8,746 nucleotides of DNA from CAWUIH01 sp963922495. Its GTDB lineage: Bacteria > Pseudomonadota > Gammaproteobacteria > Coxiellales > Coxiellaceae. The notes beneath the pieces are model-generated. The model did no database searches, had not been told where the DNA came from, and saw only the letters and a program-made list of their open reading frames with translations. How positions within the stretch are numbered: position 1 is the stretch's first letter; each line of letters begins with the position of its first letter. Positions 1-6,719 of this stretch are shown here, piece by piece. Where the stretch lies: positions 1 through 8,746 of the forward strand of contig CAWUIH010000064.1 in NCBI GenBank assembly GCA_963922495.1, given 5' to 3'. Both the position numbers and the translations under genes were made by a program.

Positions 1-750
1 ATTAATGTTTACCTGTCGCAATTAATTCCACAAGGTGAAATAATTACCGCTGAAGAAGTGAAGGCCGCAGCCAATATTGGCACCATTGCAGCATCAAAGA
101 TGCATATCACCGGAGAAACAACACCACTCACACCCTTACGTCGTGCAATGGTAAACAGCATGACACAATCACATCAGCATATTGTTCCAGTTACCTTGGT
201 AGATGATGCCGACTTGCATCATTGGAGTGGCAAACAAGATGTCACTTTACGGATTATTCGTGCACTGCAGTATGCCTGCAAACAAGAGCCCATGTTGAAT
301 GCTTACTTTGATGGACGGCAAGCTGCTTATCAGTTACAACCAAAAATTAATTTAGGAATCGCTGTAGACACACCAGAAGGTTTGTTTGTACCGGTTTTAA
401 AAGACATTGCTGCGCGAAGCGACGCAGAATTGCGTCACAAAATCAACTCTTTCAAAGAACAAGCGCAAACTCGCGCAGTGCCACAAGAAGATCTCCACGG
501 TGCAAGCATAATACTTTCTAATTTCGGCACCGTTGCGGGCCGCTATGCCAATCCGATTTTAGTAGAACCGCTAGTCGCTATTGTAGGAATCGGAAAATTG
601 CGTAAGGAAGTCGTTCCAGAAGGAGAATCAGTTGGTGTACACCGCATGATGCCAATTTCAGTCACCGTTGATCACCGCGCTGTTACTGGCGGTGAAGCAG
701 CGCGATTCTTAAAGCATTTCATCGATGATGTCAGCACACCCTCCAACTAG
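1..750 (+). CDS. 2-oxo acid dehydrogenase E2, dihydrolipoyl acyltransferase (5' truncated by window)
   Basis: This is the C-terminal part of the E2 core subunit of a 2-oxo acid dehydrogenase complex (pyruvate or branched-chain type), which moves acyl groups from lipoyl-lysine to CoA. The frame is open from base 1, so the 249 codons seen are a fragment; the GTG at 58 is internal. Codons 1-25 resemble the end of a peripheral subunit-binding domain (PQGEIITAEEVKAA). The acyltransferase domain starts near codon 43 (LTPLRRAM). The active-site Ser lies in LSNFG (codon 173) and the catalytic His in DHRAVTGGEAARFL (codon 225). The usual DHRxxDG aspartate is Thr at codon 229, a variant I remember from a subgroup of these enzymes, so activity is likely kept. 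The missing 5' part should hold the lipoyl domain(s). It converges on grpE. Substrate (pdhC- or bkdB-like) cannot be decided without the E1 neighbours. Confidence 0.93.
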   Translation: MNVYLSQLIPQGEIITAEEVKAAANIGTIAASKMHITGETTPLTPLRRAMVNSMTQSHQHIVPVTLVDDADLHHWSGKQDVTLRIIRALQYACKQEPMLNAYFDGRQAAYQLQPKINLGIAVDTPEGLFVPVLKDIAARSDAELRHKINSFKEQAQTRAVPQEDLHGASIILSNFGTVAGRYANPILVEPLVAIVGIGKLRKEVVPEGESVGVHRMMPISVTVDHRAVTGGEAARFLKHFIDDVSTPSN

Positions 751-768
751 AGTGTAGGGTGTGCTGAC
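730..768 (+). terminator. Hairpin at the end of the E2 gene, candidate bidirectional terminator
   Basis: A perfect 13-bp inverted repeat, GTCAGCACACCCT (730-742) and AGGGTGTGCTGAC (756-768), with a 13-base loop. The left arm lies inside the last codons of the E2 gene and the stop codon (748-750) is in the loop. No U-run follows on either strand, so it is not a canonical intrinsic terminator. It may act as an RNA 3' end stabiliser or a weak two-way terminator between the convergent E2 and grpE genes. Confidence 0.55.
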
Positions 769-813
769 GAATTCAGTTCACCGCACGCCTAAACCTAAAC
801 TGCTTTTCCAGGT

Positions 814-1425
814 TTAAGCAGCGACAATGACCATTGCAGCCCGTAAAACCCTACCGTTTAGTTCGAAGCCTTTTTGCAATACTTGAATCACACTGTTAGA
901 TTTCAACTCTGGATTAGGAACCATAGACATTGCTTCATGGCACTCAGGATTGAAAGGTTCCCCCTGCTCAGGATCAATAACAACGATACCGTGCTTTTCG
1001 AGTGTTTTGTAAAGCATCTCCAAAGTCAAGAGAATACCTTCTCGCATATTCTTGATCTGTGGATCATCGACTTCGGGACCTTCAAGTGCCCGAACTAAGC
1101 TATCAACGGTTGGTAGTATATCTTTGAGTAACTTTCGAGTACCAAATTTGTGGGCCTCTTCAACATCTCTCTCGGTACGACGACGCAAATTCTGCATATC
1201 GGCTTGCTGTAACAATGCTTTTTTTTGGAGTTCCTCAACTTCTCGCTGCAGCGACGTTACCTGGTCACTCATTTTTTTATATTCATTAAAATCAATAGAT
1301 TGTAGGGAATCCGCAGCATCCATTTCGTGCTGGGCGACTTCGGTATCTATTTTTTCTTGTTCTCGTTCGGCAAACTCTTCCCATTTGTTTTTGGGTTCAT
1401 CCACCTGCTCTTTCTTCTTGTTCAT
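814..1425 (-). CDS. grpE: GrpE, nucleotide exchange factor for DnaK
   Basis: Cytoplasmic co-chaperone that releases ADP from DnaK so the Hsp70 cycle can continue. The 203-residue length is normal for the family. A charged N-terminal tail (1-45) leads into a long heptad-like helix (about 46-100), then a helical bundle (ILPTVDSLVRALE, 103-115) and the C-terminal beta domain with PFNPECHEAMS (157-167) and GFELNGRVLRAAMVIV (186-201), the family signature. The ATG at 1423-1425 has a strong Shine-Dalgarno, GAGGAGGT, at 1430-1437. The gene diverges from nadK and converges with the E2 gene. No sigma-32 heat-shock promoter was recognised by eye upstream, though the gene is a heat-shock gene in many relatives. 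Confidence 0.98.
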   Translation of the reverse strand: MNKKKEQVDEPKNKWEEFAEREQEKIDTEVAQHEMDAADSLQSIDFNEYKKMSDQVTSLQREVEELQKKALLQQADMQNLRRRTERDVEEAHKFGTRKLLKDILPTVDSLVRALEGPEVDDPQIKNMREGILLTLEMLYKTLEKHGIVVIDPEQGEPFNPECHEAMSMVPNPELKSNSVIQVLQKGFELNGRVLRAAMVIVAA

Positions 1426-1442
1426 TTAGACCTCCTCATATC

Positions 1443-1472
1443 GAGTGGTGAAAATGATAATACAAACCACTC
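1443..1472 (-). promoter_or_regulatory. Inverted repeat and TATTAT box in the grpE leader
   Basis: Read on the minus strand, GAGTGGT (1466-1472) and ACCACTC (1443-1449) form a 7-bp inverted repeat with a 16-base spacer, ending 17 bases before the grpE start codon. A TATTAT hexamer (minus strand, 1457-1462) sits in the spacer and could be the grpE -10 box; no good -35 was found. The repeat could be an operator or, if transcribed, a leader hairpin just above the Shine-Dalgarno. Function is not shown by sequence alone. Confidence 0.3.
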
Positions 1473-1515
1473 TCGGATTAAACTCTATTATTAACATGGA
1501 AACTGCTGAGCACTA

Positions 1516-1544
1516 ATGACTTAGATGAATAAAATTGCTATGCT
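1516..1544 (+). promoter_or_regulatory. Candidate sigma-70 promoter of nadK-recN
   Basis: ATGACT (1516-1521, 4 of 6 to TTGACA), a 17-base spacer, then TATGCT (1539-1544, 4 of 6 to TATAAT). The expected start of transcription is near 1551, only about three bases before the nadK ATG at 1554, which implies a nearly leaderless message. Confidence 0.4.
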
Positions 1545-1553
1545 AAATTCCCT

Positions 1554-2444
1554 ATGGAAAAGAAGATTTTTAATCGCATTGCATTAGCCGGTCGCGCTGG
1601 TGTTGAGGGTGTTTCAGACACCCTGACGGCACTGAAAAATTATCTACTGTCATTGGATCGACAAGTGATTTTCTTAGAAAAGTCGCTTAAACTCGTCCAA
1701 GATCATGAGTCATGCCAAGGCGTAAAACCGCAAGCATTGCACGATAATGCTGATTTGCTAATCGTTGTTGGTGGCGACGGTAGTATGCTTAATGCCTCAC
1801 ACATTGCAGCACCTATCAATTTACCAGTACTTGGGGTTAATCGTGGGCATTTAGGGTTTCTAACCGACATCAACCCTAATGATCTCACTAAAATTCATGC
1901 AATTTTAGACGGTTACTACCGTATCGAAAAGCGCTTTATGCTGAGCGCAATCGTGGGTGGATCTACCACAAGCTGCGGGCGCCTTATCGCGCTTAACGAC
2001 GTGGTATTACTGCCTGGGAATGCGGGCAAAATGATCGAGTTTGAAATTTATATCAACGATGAATTTGTATGCTCGCAACGTGCGGACGGTCTGATTATCG
2101 CCACGCCAACCGGATCGACAGCGTACGCACTATCGGGAGGCGGCCCCATTTTACATACCCAGCTGGATGCAATCACTTTAGTCCCTATGTTTCCACATAC
2201 TCTCAGTAGCCGCCCTATTGTGGTTCAGGGCAATAGCCATGTCAGGGTGCTGATCTCAAAAAATAACGAAGTGTCACCTCAAGTCAGTGGTGACGGTCGT
2301 AACCCAACCCACATTACCCCAGGTTGTCATATTGATATCACCAAATACCAACACCAACTTAGATTAGTCCATCCCGAAGATTATAATTATTTTGATACCC
2401 TAAGATGCAAACTCGATTGGCAAAAACGAAGCCGAAGAGCGTGA
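1554..2444 (+). CDS. nadK: NAD kinase
   Basis: Phosphorylates NAD to NADP, the only de novo route to NADP in most bacteria; cytoplasmic. The 296 residues match the usual size. Visible motifs are GGDG (73-76) in LLIVVGGDGSMLNAS, the NAD-binding Asn-Asp pair (148-149, ALNDVVL), ATPTGSTAY (183-191), SGGGPI (194-199) and FPHTLSSRPIVV (213-224), in family order. ATG 1554 is the first possible start: an in-frame TAA lies at 1530-1532 and no ATG, GTG or TTG lies between. There is no Shine-Dalgarno (the preceding bases are AAATTCCCT), so translation may be leaderless or rely on another mechanism. recN follows after one base, so the two form an operon. Confidence 0.97.
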   Translation: MEKKIFNRIALAGRAGVEGVSDTLTALKNYLLSLDRQVIFLEKSLKLVQDHESCQGVKPQALHDNADLLIVVGGDGSMLNASHIAAPINLPVLGVNRGHLGFLTDINPNDLTKIHAILDGYYRIEKRFMLSAIVGGSTTSCGRLIALNDVVLLPGNAGKMIEFEIYINDEFVCSQRADGLIIATPTGSTAYALSGGGPILHTQLDAITLVPMFPHTLSSRPIVVQGNSHVRVLISKNNEVSPQVSGDGRNPTHITPGCHIDITKYQHQLRLVHPEDYNYFDTLRCKLDWQKRSRRA

Positions 2445-2445
2445 C

Positions 2446-4107
2446 ATGCTAACGCAGATATACCTTAGAAATTTTCTATTAATCAAAAAATTAGATTTAG
2501 ATTGGGCTACTGGTTTTACAGTATTAACCGGTGAAACCGGCGCTGGGAAGTCGATTTTAATTGATGCTATTAATCTTGCACTCGGTGCAAGAGCTGATAC
2601 CCAATTCATCAAAAAAGGAACCGATCGCTGCACAATTATTTTAACGGTGAATATTGATGACAATACAGAAGCTAAAGCGTGGTTAAAAAAAAATGACTGT
2701 GAATCCGATGAATGTGTGATTAAGCGTATTTTATTTAAAAACGGCCACAGTAAAAGCAGCGTTAATGGCTATCCATTTAATCAAACTATGTTACGGCAAT
2801 TTTCACAGCATTTATTGCACATTCACGCACAGCATCACAGCCAATTACTACTAAAACCCGAACAACAGCTTAAATTATTGGATAATTTTGCTAACAATCA
2901 GGAGTTACTTGCACAAACGCAAGTACTTTATCAACAGTGGCACTCGCAGCAAACACAACTAGAACAACGGATTGCTTCTACAGAAAATCGAGAGCGCGAA
3001 CTGGAATTCTTGCGCTTTCAATATGACGAAATTAACCATGCACAAATTAAAAAAGATGAATGGCTGTCGCTGTCTGAAAAACATCAACAACTACATCATG
3101 GAAAGGCATTACTCGATAATTTAGACGATGCGCTTAATGCCACAACCGATGGTGAACCACTTAATGCGCTATTGTTGCTAGAGCAAGCTTTGCAGTTTGT
3201 TCAAGAAATAAAAATAGAACAACCACAAATAATCAATATCAAAGAACTACTTAACAATGCAGTTATTTATTTACGAGAAGCTGGTAGTGAATTGCAAAAC
3301 TTACGAAACCATCTGGAATACAGCGGTGATAGTCTACCAAGCATCGAGGCACGCATGTCATTGCTACACGATTTAGCACGCAAACATCGCACCGACCCAA
3401 CGGCATTACTAGAAATCGAACGCTCACTAGCAACACGCATTCATGACTTAGAAAATATTGAAAACAAGATTGAGAAAATAAAACAAAAACAGCAACACAT
3501 CATCAACCAATACAACCTTATTGCTTCTCAACTGACACAATCTCGACAAAAAGCCGCAATTATTCTAGATAAAAAAATTACCACAATCATCAACCAACTC
3601 GGCATTCAAGGCGGTAAATTACAAATCTGTTGCGAAAGTCACTCCAAAAAAATCACCCCAACTGGAGCTGAAAGTTGTTGCTTTACTATACGCACCAATG
3701 TGGGCAGCGAATTTCAACCATTACAAAAAGTGGTTTCAGGCGGAGAATTATCCCGTATTAGCCTTGCGCTACAAAGTATGATTGCTGAAAAGGATATCAT
3801 CCCAACACTTATTTTTGATGAGATTGATGGCGGCTTAGGGGGTGAGACCGCCGAGGTTGTCGGCAGTTTGTTAAAAAAATTGAGTAAATGTAGGCAAGTG
3901 TTTTGTGTGACACATTTAGCACAAGTTGCCAGCAAGGCAAATCATCACTTTAAAATCGAGAAACACCACCATAAAGACACTACTGAAACGACCGTAGTAC
4001 CGCTGTCACCTCAGCAACGTATCCATGAAATTGCTCGCATGGCGAGTGGTACACAAATAACCGCAGAAACTTTGACGCATGCGGAAATACTGTTGGCAAA
4101 CTCCTAA
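2446..4107 (+). CDS. recN: DNA repair protein RecN
   Basis: SMC-like ATPase recruited early to double-strand breaks in RecA-dependent repair. Its 553 residues equal the E. coli protein. Walker A is GETGAGKS (29-36); a long coiled-coil middle (about 150-370) contains the heptad-rich, Gln/Glu/Lys-rich arms; the ABC signature SGGELSR is at 431-437, Walker B LIFDE at 455-459 with the IDGGLGG loop, and the switch His in VTH at 488-490. All key residues are present, so it should be active. ATG 2446 comes one base after the nadK stop with a weak GAAGAG Shine-Dalgarno inside nadK, pointing to translational coupling. No LexA (SOS) box was found before nadK, unlike the dedicated SOS promoter of E. coli recN. 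Confidence 0.98.
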   Translation: MLTQIYLRNFLLIKKLDLDWATGFTVLTGETGAGKSILIDAINLALGARADTQFIKKGTDRCTIILTVNIDDNTEAKAWLKKNDCESDECVIKRILFKNGHSKSSVNGYPFNQTMLRQFSQHLLHIHAQHHSQLLLKPEQQLKLLDNFANNQELLAQTQVLYQQWHSQQTQLEQRIASTENRERELEFLRFQYDEINHAQIKKDEWLSLSEKHQQLHHGKALLDNLDDALNATTDGEPLNALLLLEQALQFVQEIKIEQPQIINIKELLNNAVIYLREAGSELQNLRNHLEYSGDSLPSIEARMSLLHDLARKHRTDPTALLEIERSLATRIHDLENIENKIEKIKQKQQHIINQYNLIASQLTQSRQKAAIILDKKITTIINQLGIQGGKLQICCESHSKKITPTGAESCCFTIRTNVGSEFQPLQKVVSGGELSRISLALQSMIAEKDIIPTLIFDEIDGGLGGETAEVVGSLLKKLSKCRQVFCVTHLAQVASKANHHFKIEKHHHKDTTETTVVPLSPQQRIHEIARMASGTQITAETLTHAEILLANS

Positions 4108-4109
4108 AA

Positions 4110-4529
4110 CTATATTACTTTTTCGTCGCATTTTTTACAAAGCCCGTAAATTGTCAAATTATGATCTGTCATTGTAAATTGCGCTTGCCGCACGATCGCC
4201 TCTTGGCGCTGCTCAATCATTTCATCAAAAAACTCTTGCACTGTGCCGCAATTAACACACACCATATGATCATGATGCTCACCCTGATCCAACTCAAATA
4301 CTGCTTGACCACCAACAAAGTTGTGTCTCTTCACAAGCCCTGCAGTTTCAAATTGCGTCAACACTCGATAGACAGTTGCCAAACCGATGTCTTCACCCGA
4401 TCGAATCAATTGACGGTGAATATCTTCTACACTAATGTGGTGCGGGTCTGCTTGATCAAGAATTTTAAGAATCTTAACACGCGGCAAAGTGACTTTTAAT
4501 CCAACCTTACGCAATTCAAAATCATCCAC
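4110..4529 (-). CDS. fur: Ferric uptake regulator Fur
   Basis: Iron-sensing DNA-binding repressor controlling iron uptake and related genes. The 139 residues show a winged-helix N-terminus (GLKVTLPRVKILKIL, 10-24; recognition helix GLATVYRVLTQF, 49-60) and a dimer/metal domain with HHDH (85-88), the structural zinc pair CVNC (91-94) and a second CKKC pair (131-134). The start is GTG at 4527-4529, supported by a GAGGT-type Shine-Dalgarno (AAGAGGT at 4536-4542, minus strand) and by alignment with E. coli Fur; the nearby ATG at 4523-4525 is out of frame. The stop is two bases from the recN stop, tail to tail. A promoter with an AT-rich palindrome over its -10 box suggests autoregulation. Confidence 0.98.
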   Translation of the reverse strand: MDDFELRKVGLKVTLPRVKILKILDQADPHHISVEDIHRQLIRSGEDIGLATVYRVLTQFETAGLVKRHNFVGGQAVFELDQGEHHDHMVCVNCGTVQEFFDEMIEQRQEAIVRQAQFTMTDHNLTIYGLCKKCDEKVI

Positions 4530-4547
4530 AGCGTTACCTCTTAACAG

Positions 4548-4587
4548 AAAATAACATTATTTTAGCAAGCGTGGCTTTCCGCGCCAA
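4548..4587 (-). promoter_or_regulatory. fur promoter with candidate Fur-box operator
   Basis: On the minus strand TTGGCG (4582-4587, 4 of 6) is followed by a 17-base spacer and TAAAAT (4559-4564, 5 of 6). A perfect 16-bp palindrome, AAAATAACATTATTTT on the plus strand (4548-4563, 7-2-7), overlaps this -10 and lies 18 bases before the fur start. It resembles the AT-rich Fur box built from GATAAT-like half-sites, though the G/C positions of the E. coli consensus are missing, so Fur binding is an inference. Confidence 0.5.
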
Positions 4588-4593
4588 ATAAGA

Positions 4594-4599
4594 TATAAT
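4594..4599 (+). promoter_or_regulatory. -10 box of the bamE promoter
   Basis: A perfect TATAAT lies 32 bases before the bamE ATG, predicting a transcript start near 4606 and a leader of about 26 bases. No convincing -35 exists at 16-18 bases upstream. It stands back to back with the fur promoter (4559-4587), so the two promoters overlap and may compete. Confidence 0.55.
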
Positions 4600-4631
4600 C
4601 GCAGCTTCCCAAGACTACAAGGAGTCCCATA

Positions 4632-4970
4632 ATGTCTCGCCATCTTGCTGCCATCTTAGCCAGTACTGCCTTACTTACTCTCGTGGGTTGTGTCTACGAG
4701 CCTGATGTACAACAAGGCAATATCCTCCATAGCGAACAAGTCAGCAAAATTAAAAAAGGTATGAGTGTCACAGCAGTCGAAGCTATTTTGGGCCATCCGG
4801 TACTAACAGACATGTTTTACAACAATAGCATGGTTTATGTTTACACTTTCAAACGCAATCACAATTCGATGAAATGGAAGCGACTGATCATTTACTTCAG
4901 CCAGGGGGCTGTTACTCACTATCAATGGGACAACAAAATACCCAGCGCGCCGATTTCAAAAAAGCTCTAA
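4632..4970 (+). CDS. bamE: Outer membrane protein assembly factor BamE (lipoprotein)
   Basis: Small lipoprotein of the BAM complex that inserts beta-barrel proteins into the outer membrane (also called SmpA/OmlA). The 112 residues match the family (113 in E. coli). A signal peptide (1-19) ends in the lipobox LVGC with Cys20 as the lipidated residue. The mature part has YEPDVQQGN (22-30), VSKIKKGMS (37-45) and the helix AVEAILGHPVL (48-58), then beta strands (MVYVYTF, KRLIIYFS), the typical BamE fold. ATG 4632 has an AAGGAG Shine-Dalgarno at 4619-4624. It diverges from fur and its TAA overlaps the rnfH stop by 4 bases on the other strand. Confidence 0.96.
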   Translation: MSRHLAAILASTALLTLVGCVYEPDVQQGNILHSEQVSKIKKGMSVTAVEAILGHPVLTDMFYNNSMVYVYTFKRNHNSMKWKRLIIYFSQGAVTHYQWDNKIPSAPISKKL

Positions 4971-5251
4971 CTTTTCTGTTGCACTTTCTTTGCCCGCAAC
5001 AAACGTGCCTGTTTAGGATCGATAATTAGAGGACGATAAATTTCTATGCGATCACCATCGTGTAACAAATCATCCAATTGTGCTCGACGACTAAAAACAC
5101 CGATTTTAGCTTCGGATAGCTTAATTTCAGGGAATTGTTCTATGATACCAGAACGTTGAATAGCAACAGCAATTGTCGTGCTCTCAGAAATTTGAAGCGC
5201 TATCTCGAGCTGACGCGTGACCGTGGCATAGGCTACAGTAATATTAATCAT
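4967..5251 (-). CDS. rnfH: RnfH family ubiquitin-like protein
   Basis: Small beta-grasp protein of the RnfH/UPF0125 family; its biochemical role is not settled. The 94-residue form aligns throughout with E. coli RnfH (96 residues), including SEAKIGVFSRRAQLDD and HDGDRIEIYRPLIIDPK near the C-terminus. I chose ATG at 5249-5251 (MINITVAYA) because it matches family N-termini; the frame is open back to a GTG at 5278 and another ATG at 5263, both giving unneeded extensions. The start overlaps the end of ratA by 8 bases (5244-5251) with a GGGAGG purine run just before it, so translation is probably coupled to ratA, an arrangement also known in other gammaproteobacteria. The stop overlaps bamE tail to tail. 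Confidence 0.93.
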   Translation of the reverse strand: MINITVAYATVTRQLEIALQISESTTIAVAIQRSGIIEQFPEIKLSEAKIGVFSRRAQLDDLLHDGDRIEIYRPLIIDPKQARLLRAKKVQQKS

Positions 5252-5687
5252 CGCCTCCCTCATAGAGCTGATTCGCACGATTACAAAAACAATGCACTAG
5301 ACGCGATGCAATTTGTTCGAACAAAGGACCGAAGATTAGTGCCACCAAGCGTGAGTCAAACTCAAACTCCAAATCCAAAGACACCTGACAACTCTGCTCT
5401 TCCAGCGCTTGAAAGCCCCAAAAGCCTTCAAGTTGCCGAAATGGTCCGTCCAATAGACGAATTTCGATAATTTTATGCGGTTGCAAGCGATTGACCGTTG
5501 AAAAAGACTTACTCAAGCTGCCACGCGCAAATGTCAAAGTAGCACGGATTTCATCGTGGGTTACATCATCGATTGTGCTTTTCTGGCAGTACGGCACAAA
5601 TTCTCGATATAAATCAATATTATTAACCAAATTGTACATTTGCTGTGGTGTGTAAGGCACCACCTTACGTCGATTTATTACTGGCAT
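5244..5687 (-). CDS. ratA: RatA, START/COQ10-domain protein
   Basis: Member of the RatA/COQ10 polyketide-cyclase (START) family: homologues bind ubiquinone, and the E. coli protein was reported to block 70S ribosome association. The 147-residue form starts at MPVINRRKVV and shows PYTPQQMYNLVNNI (11-24), EFVPYCQKS (29-37), LDGPFRQLEGFWGF (79-92) and DLEFEFDSRLVALIFGPLF (105-123), matching the family along its length. The frame is open upstream to 5780, but that extension would run through the promoter region and into smpB; ATG at 5685-5687 fits family N-termini. The Shine-Dalgarno is weak. It is co-transcribed with the overlapping rnfH and diverges from smpB. Confidence 0.94.
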   Translation of the reverse strand: MPVINRRKVVPYTPQQMYNLVNNIDLYREFVPYCQKSTIDDVTHDEIRATLTFARGSLSKSFSTVNRLQPHKIIEIRLLDGPFRQLEGFWGFQALEEQSCQVSLDLEFEFDSRLVALIFGPLFEQIASRLVHCFCNRANQLYEGGDD

Positions 5688-5709
5688 AGTTTTCTGCTTT
5701 ATTTTTAGG

Positions 5710-5723
5710 TGTGATAATATAAC
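5710..5723 (+). promoter_or_regulatory. Candidate smpB -10 region (extended)
   Basis: TGTGATAAT (5710-5718) reads as an extended -10 (TGN plus GATAAT, 5 of 6); the overlapping TATAAC (5718-5723, 5 of 6) is an alternative. The -35 region is poor. Either choice puts the transcript start 0-6 bases before the smpB ATG at 5731. The boxes overlap the ratA -10 on the other strand. Confidence 0.4.
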
Positions 5724-5742
5724 CCATTCCATGAACAAGCAA
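5714..5742 (-). promoter_or_regulatory. Candidate ratA-rnfH promoter overlapping the smpB start
   Basis: Minus strand TTGCTT (5737-5742, first three bases match TTGACA), 17-base spacer, TATTAT (5714-5719, 5 of 6). Transcription would begin near 5707, about 20 bases before the ratA ATG. The -35 lies within the first codons of smpB, so the ratA and smpB promoters share the same DNA. Confidence 0.45.
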
Positions 5743-6207
5743 ACTGTAAAAAAAGCACCGCCACGCATCATAGTCAACAATAAAAAGGCTCGCCACGACT
5801 ATCAAATTGGCGAACATTTTGAAGCAGGCATTGCGTTAGAAGGCTGGGAAATCAAAAGCATCCGTGCAGGTAGGGCGCAATTGCGCGATAGCTACGTGGT
5901 ACTTAAGCAAGGAGAAGCATGGTTAGTTGGCGCACATCTCTCACCCCTTGGTAACATTGCTGAGCACGTTAGAGTAGACCCACAACGCACCCGTAAACTA
6001 TTATTACACAAACGCGAACTTGGCAAATTATTTGGCGCCGTTCAAAAACAAGGTTTCACGGTTGTGGCGTTAGATTTTCATTGGCATAAAAACCGTGTCA
6101 AAGTGGAAATTGCAATGGCGAGAGGCAAAAAGTTACACGATAAACGTCAAACTATCAAGCAGCGCGAATGGGATCGTGAAAAACACCGTATCTTAAAAAA
6201 CCGTTAG
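5731..6207 (+). CDS. smpB: SsrA-binding protein SmpB
   Basis: Binds tmRNA and delivers it to stalled ribosomes for trans-translation. The 158 residues show the OB-fold core: NNKKARHDY (16-24), FEAGIALEGWEIKSIRAG (30-47), LRDSYV (51-56), RTRKLLLHKRELGKL (86-100), and the tmRNA/decoding-centre tail motif GKKLHDKR (132-139) with a basic C-terminus. Length equals the usual 155-160. No alternative in-frame start lies close upstream of ATG 5731, and no Shine-Dalgarno precedes it (AACCCATTCC). Its RNA partner ssrA begins 570 bases downstream on the same strand, as in E. coli but with a larger gap. Confidence 0.97.
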   Translation: MNKQTVKKAPPRIIVNNKKARHDYQIGEHFEAGIALEGWEIKSIRAGRAQLRDSYVVLKQGEAWLVGAHLSPLGNIAEHVRVDPQRTRKLLLHKRELGKLFGAVQKQGFTVVALDFHWHKNRVKVEIAMARGKKLHDKRQTIKQREWDREKHRILKNR

Positions 6208-6593
6208 CTACTCAAATCACCATAAGTTTTGCGGAAGCACGATTAAATTTGGCAACCAAATTACTCAGGCATTGCCATCACGGAACTCTGCTTACTACTC
6301 TTGTACCAGAAATCGTAACATTTTTATTGGTGGGTTATATTAACAAAAAATTAGCGCCTAAACTTAAACATGTTGACTCACAAATGCTCAGCAACCCTGT
6401 GATAAACCAATATGTCAAAAAATATTCTACCGCAGATGAAAGTCAAAAATTATAAGTTTATACTGTTTCAAGCCGAGACTTGTCATAGTAAAGTAAAAGC
6501 TAGAACTACAGTCATTGTGCTCTATAATGGAGCCACCGGTGCTCTTTACTATATTAAGAGAGATCACACCCCCAGCCGCAATGCTCTTTTTTT

Positions 6594-6654
6594 GGTGAAG
6601 GACAAAACATCACAGCGAAACTAACTTAACCAACAAAAAAGAAACTCCTTCACC
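6594..6654. repeat. 9-bp inverted repeat between smpB and ssrA
   Basis: GGTGAAGGA (6594-6602) and TCCTTCACC (6646-6654) are perfect reverse complements separated by 43 bases. The left arm directly follows a run of seven T. The long loop makes it a poor intrinsic terminator for smpB; it could be the ends of a small relic element or chance. Confidence 0.4.
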
Positions 6655-6719
6655 TCGTTCGAAAATTGCTCCTTCGCTTCAAAGCTGGTAAAATTATTGA
6701 TGGATTTGATCAGTGTCAT

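Noticed and set aside
1052..1429. Plus-strand frame of 125 codons across grpE
   Set aside because: Antisense shadow of grpE, whose family motifs are unambiguous on the minus strand.
1426..1553. Heat-shock (sigma-32) promoter for grpE or LexA box for nadK-recN
   Set aside because: Looked for both by eye; neither consensus is present in a convincing form.
4161..4499. Plus-strand frame of 112 codons across fur
   Set aside because: Antisense shadow of fur; no start signals and no domain.
5252..5278. GTG start at 5278 for rnfH
   Set aside because: The ATG at 5251 matches the family N-terminus and gives the normal length.
5688..5780. 31-residue N-terminal extension of ratA
   Set aside because: It would overlap the smpB start and both promoters; family alignment begins at MPVIN (5687).
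6249..6455. 68-codon frame from TTG with a hydrophobic segment (VTFLLVGYI)
   Set aside because: No Shine-Dalgarno, rare start codon, no recognisable domain; kept only as a remark on the smpB-ssrA gap.
6412..6624. 70-codon frame starting at ATG 6412
   Set aside because: Overlaps the previous frame, lacks a ribosome binding site and has no recognisable features.
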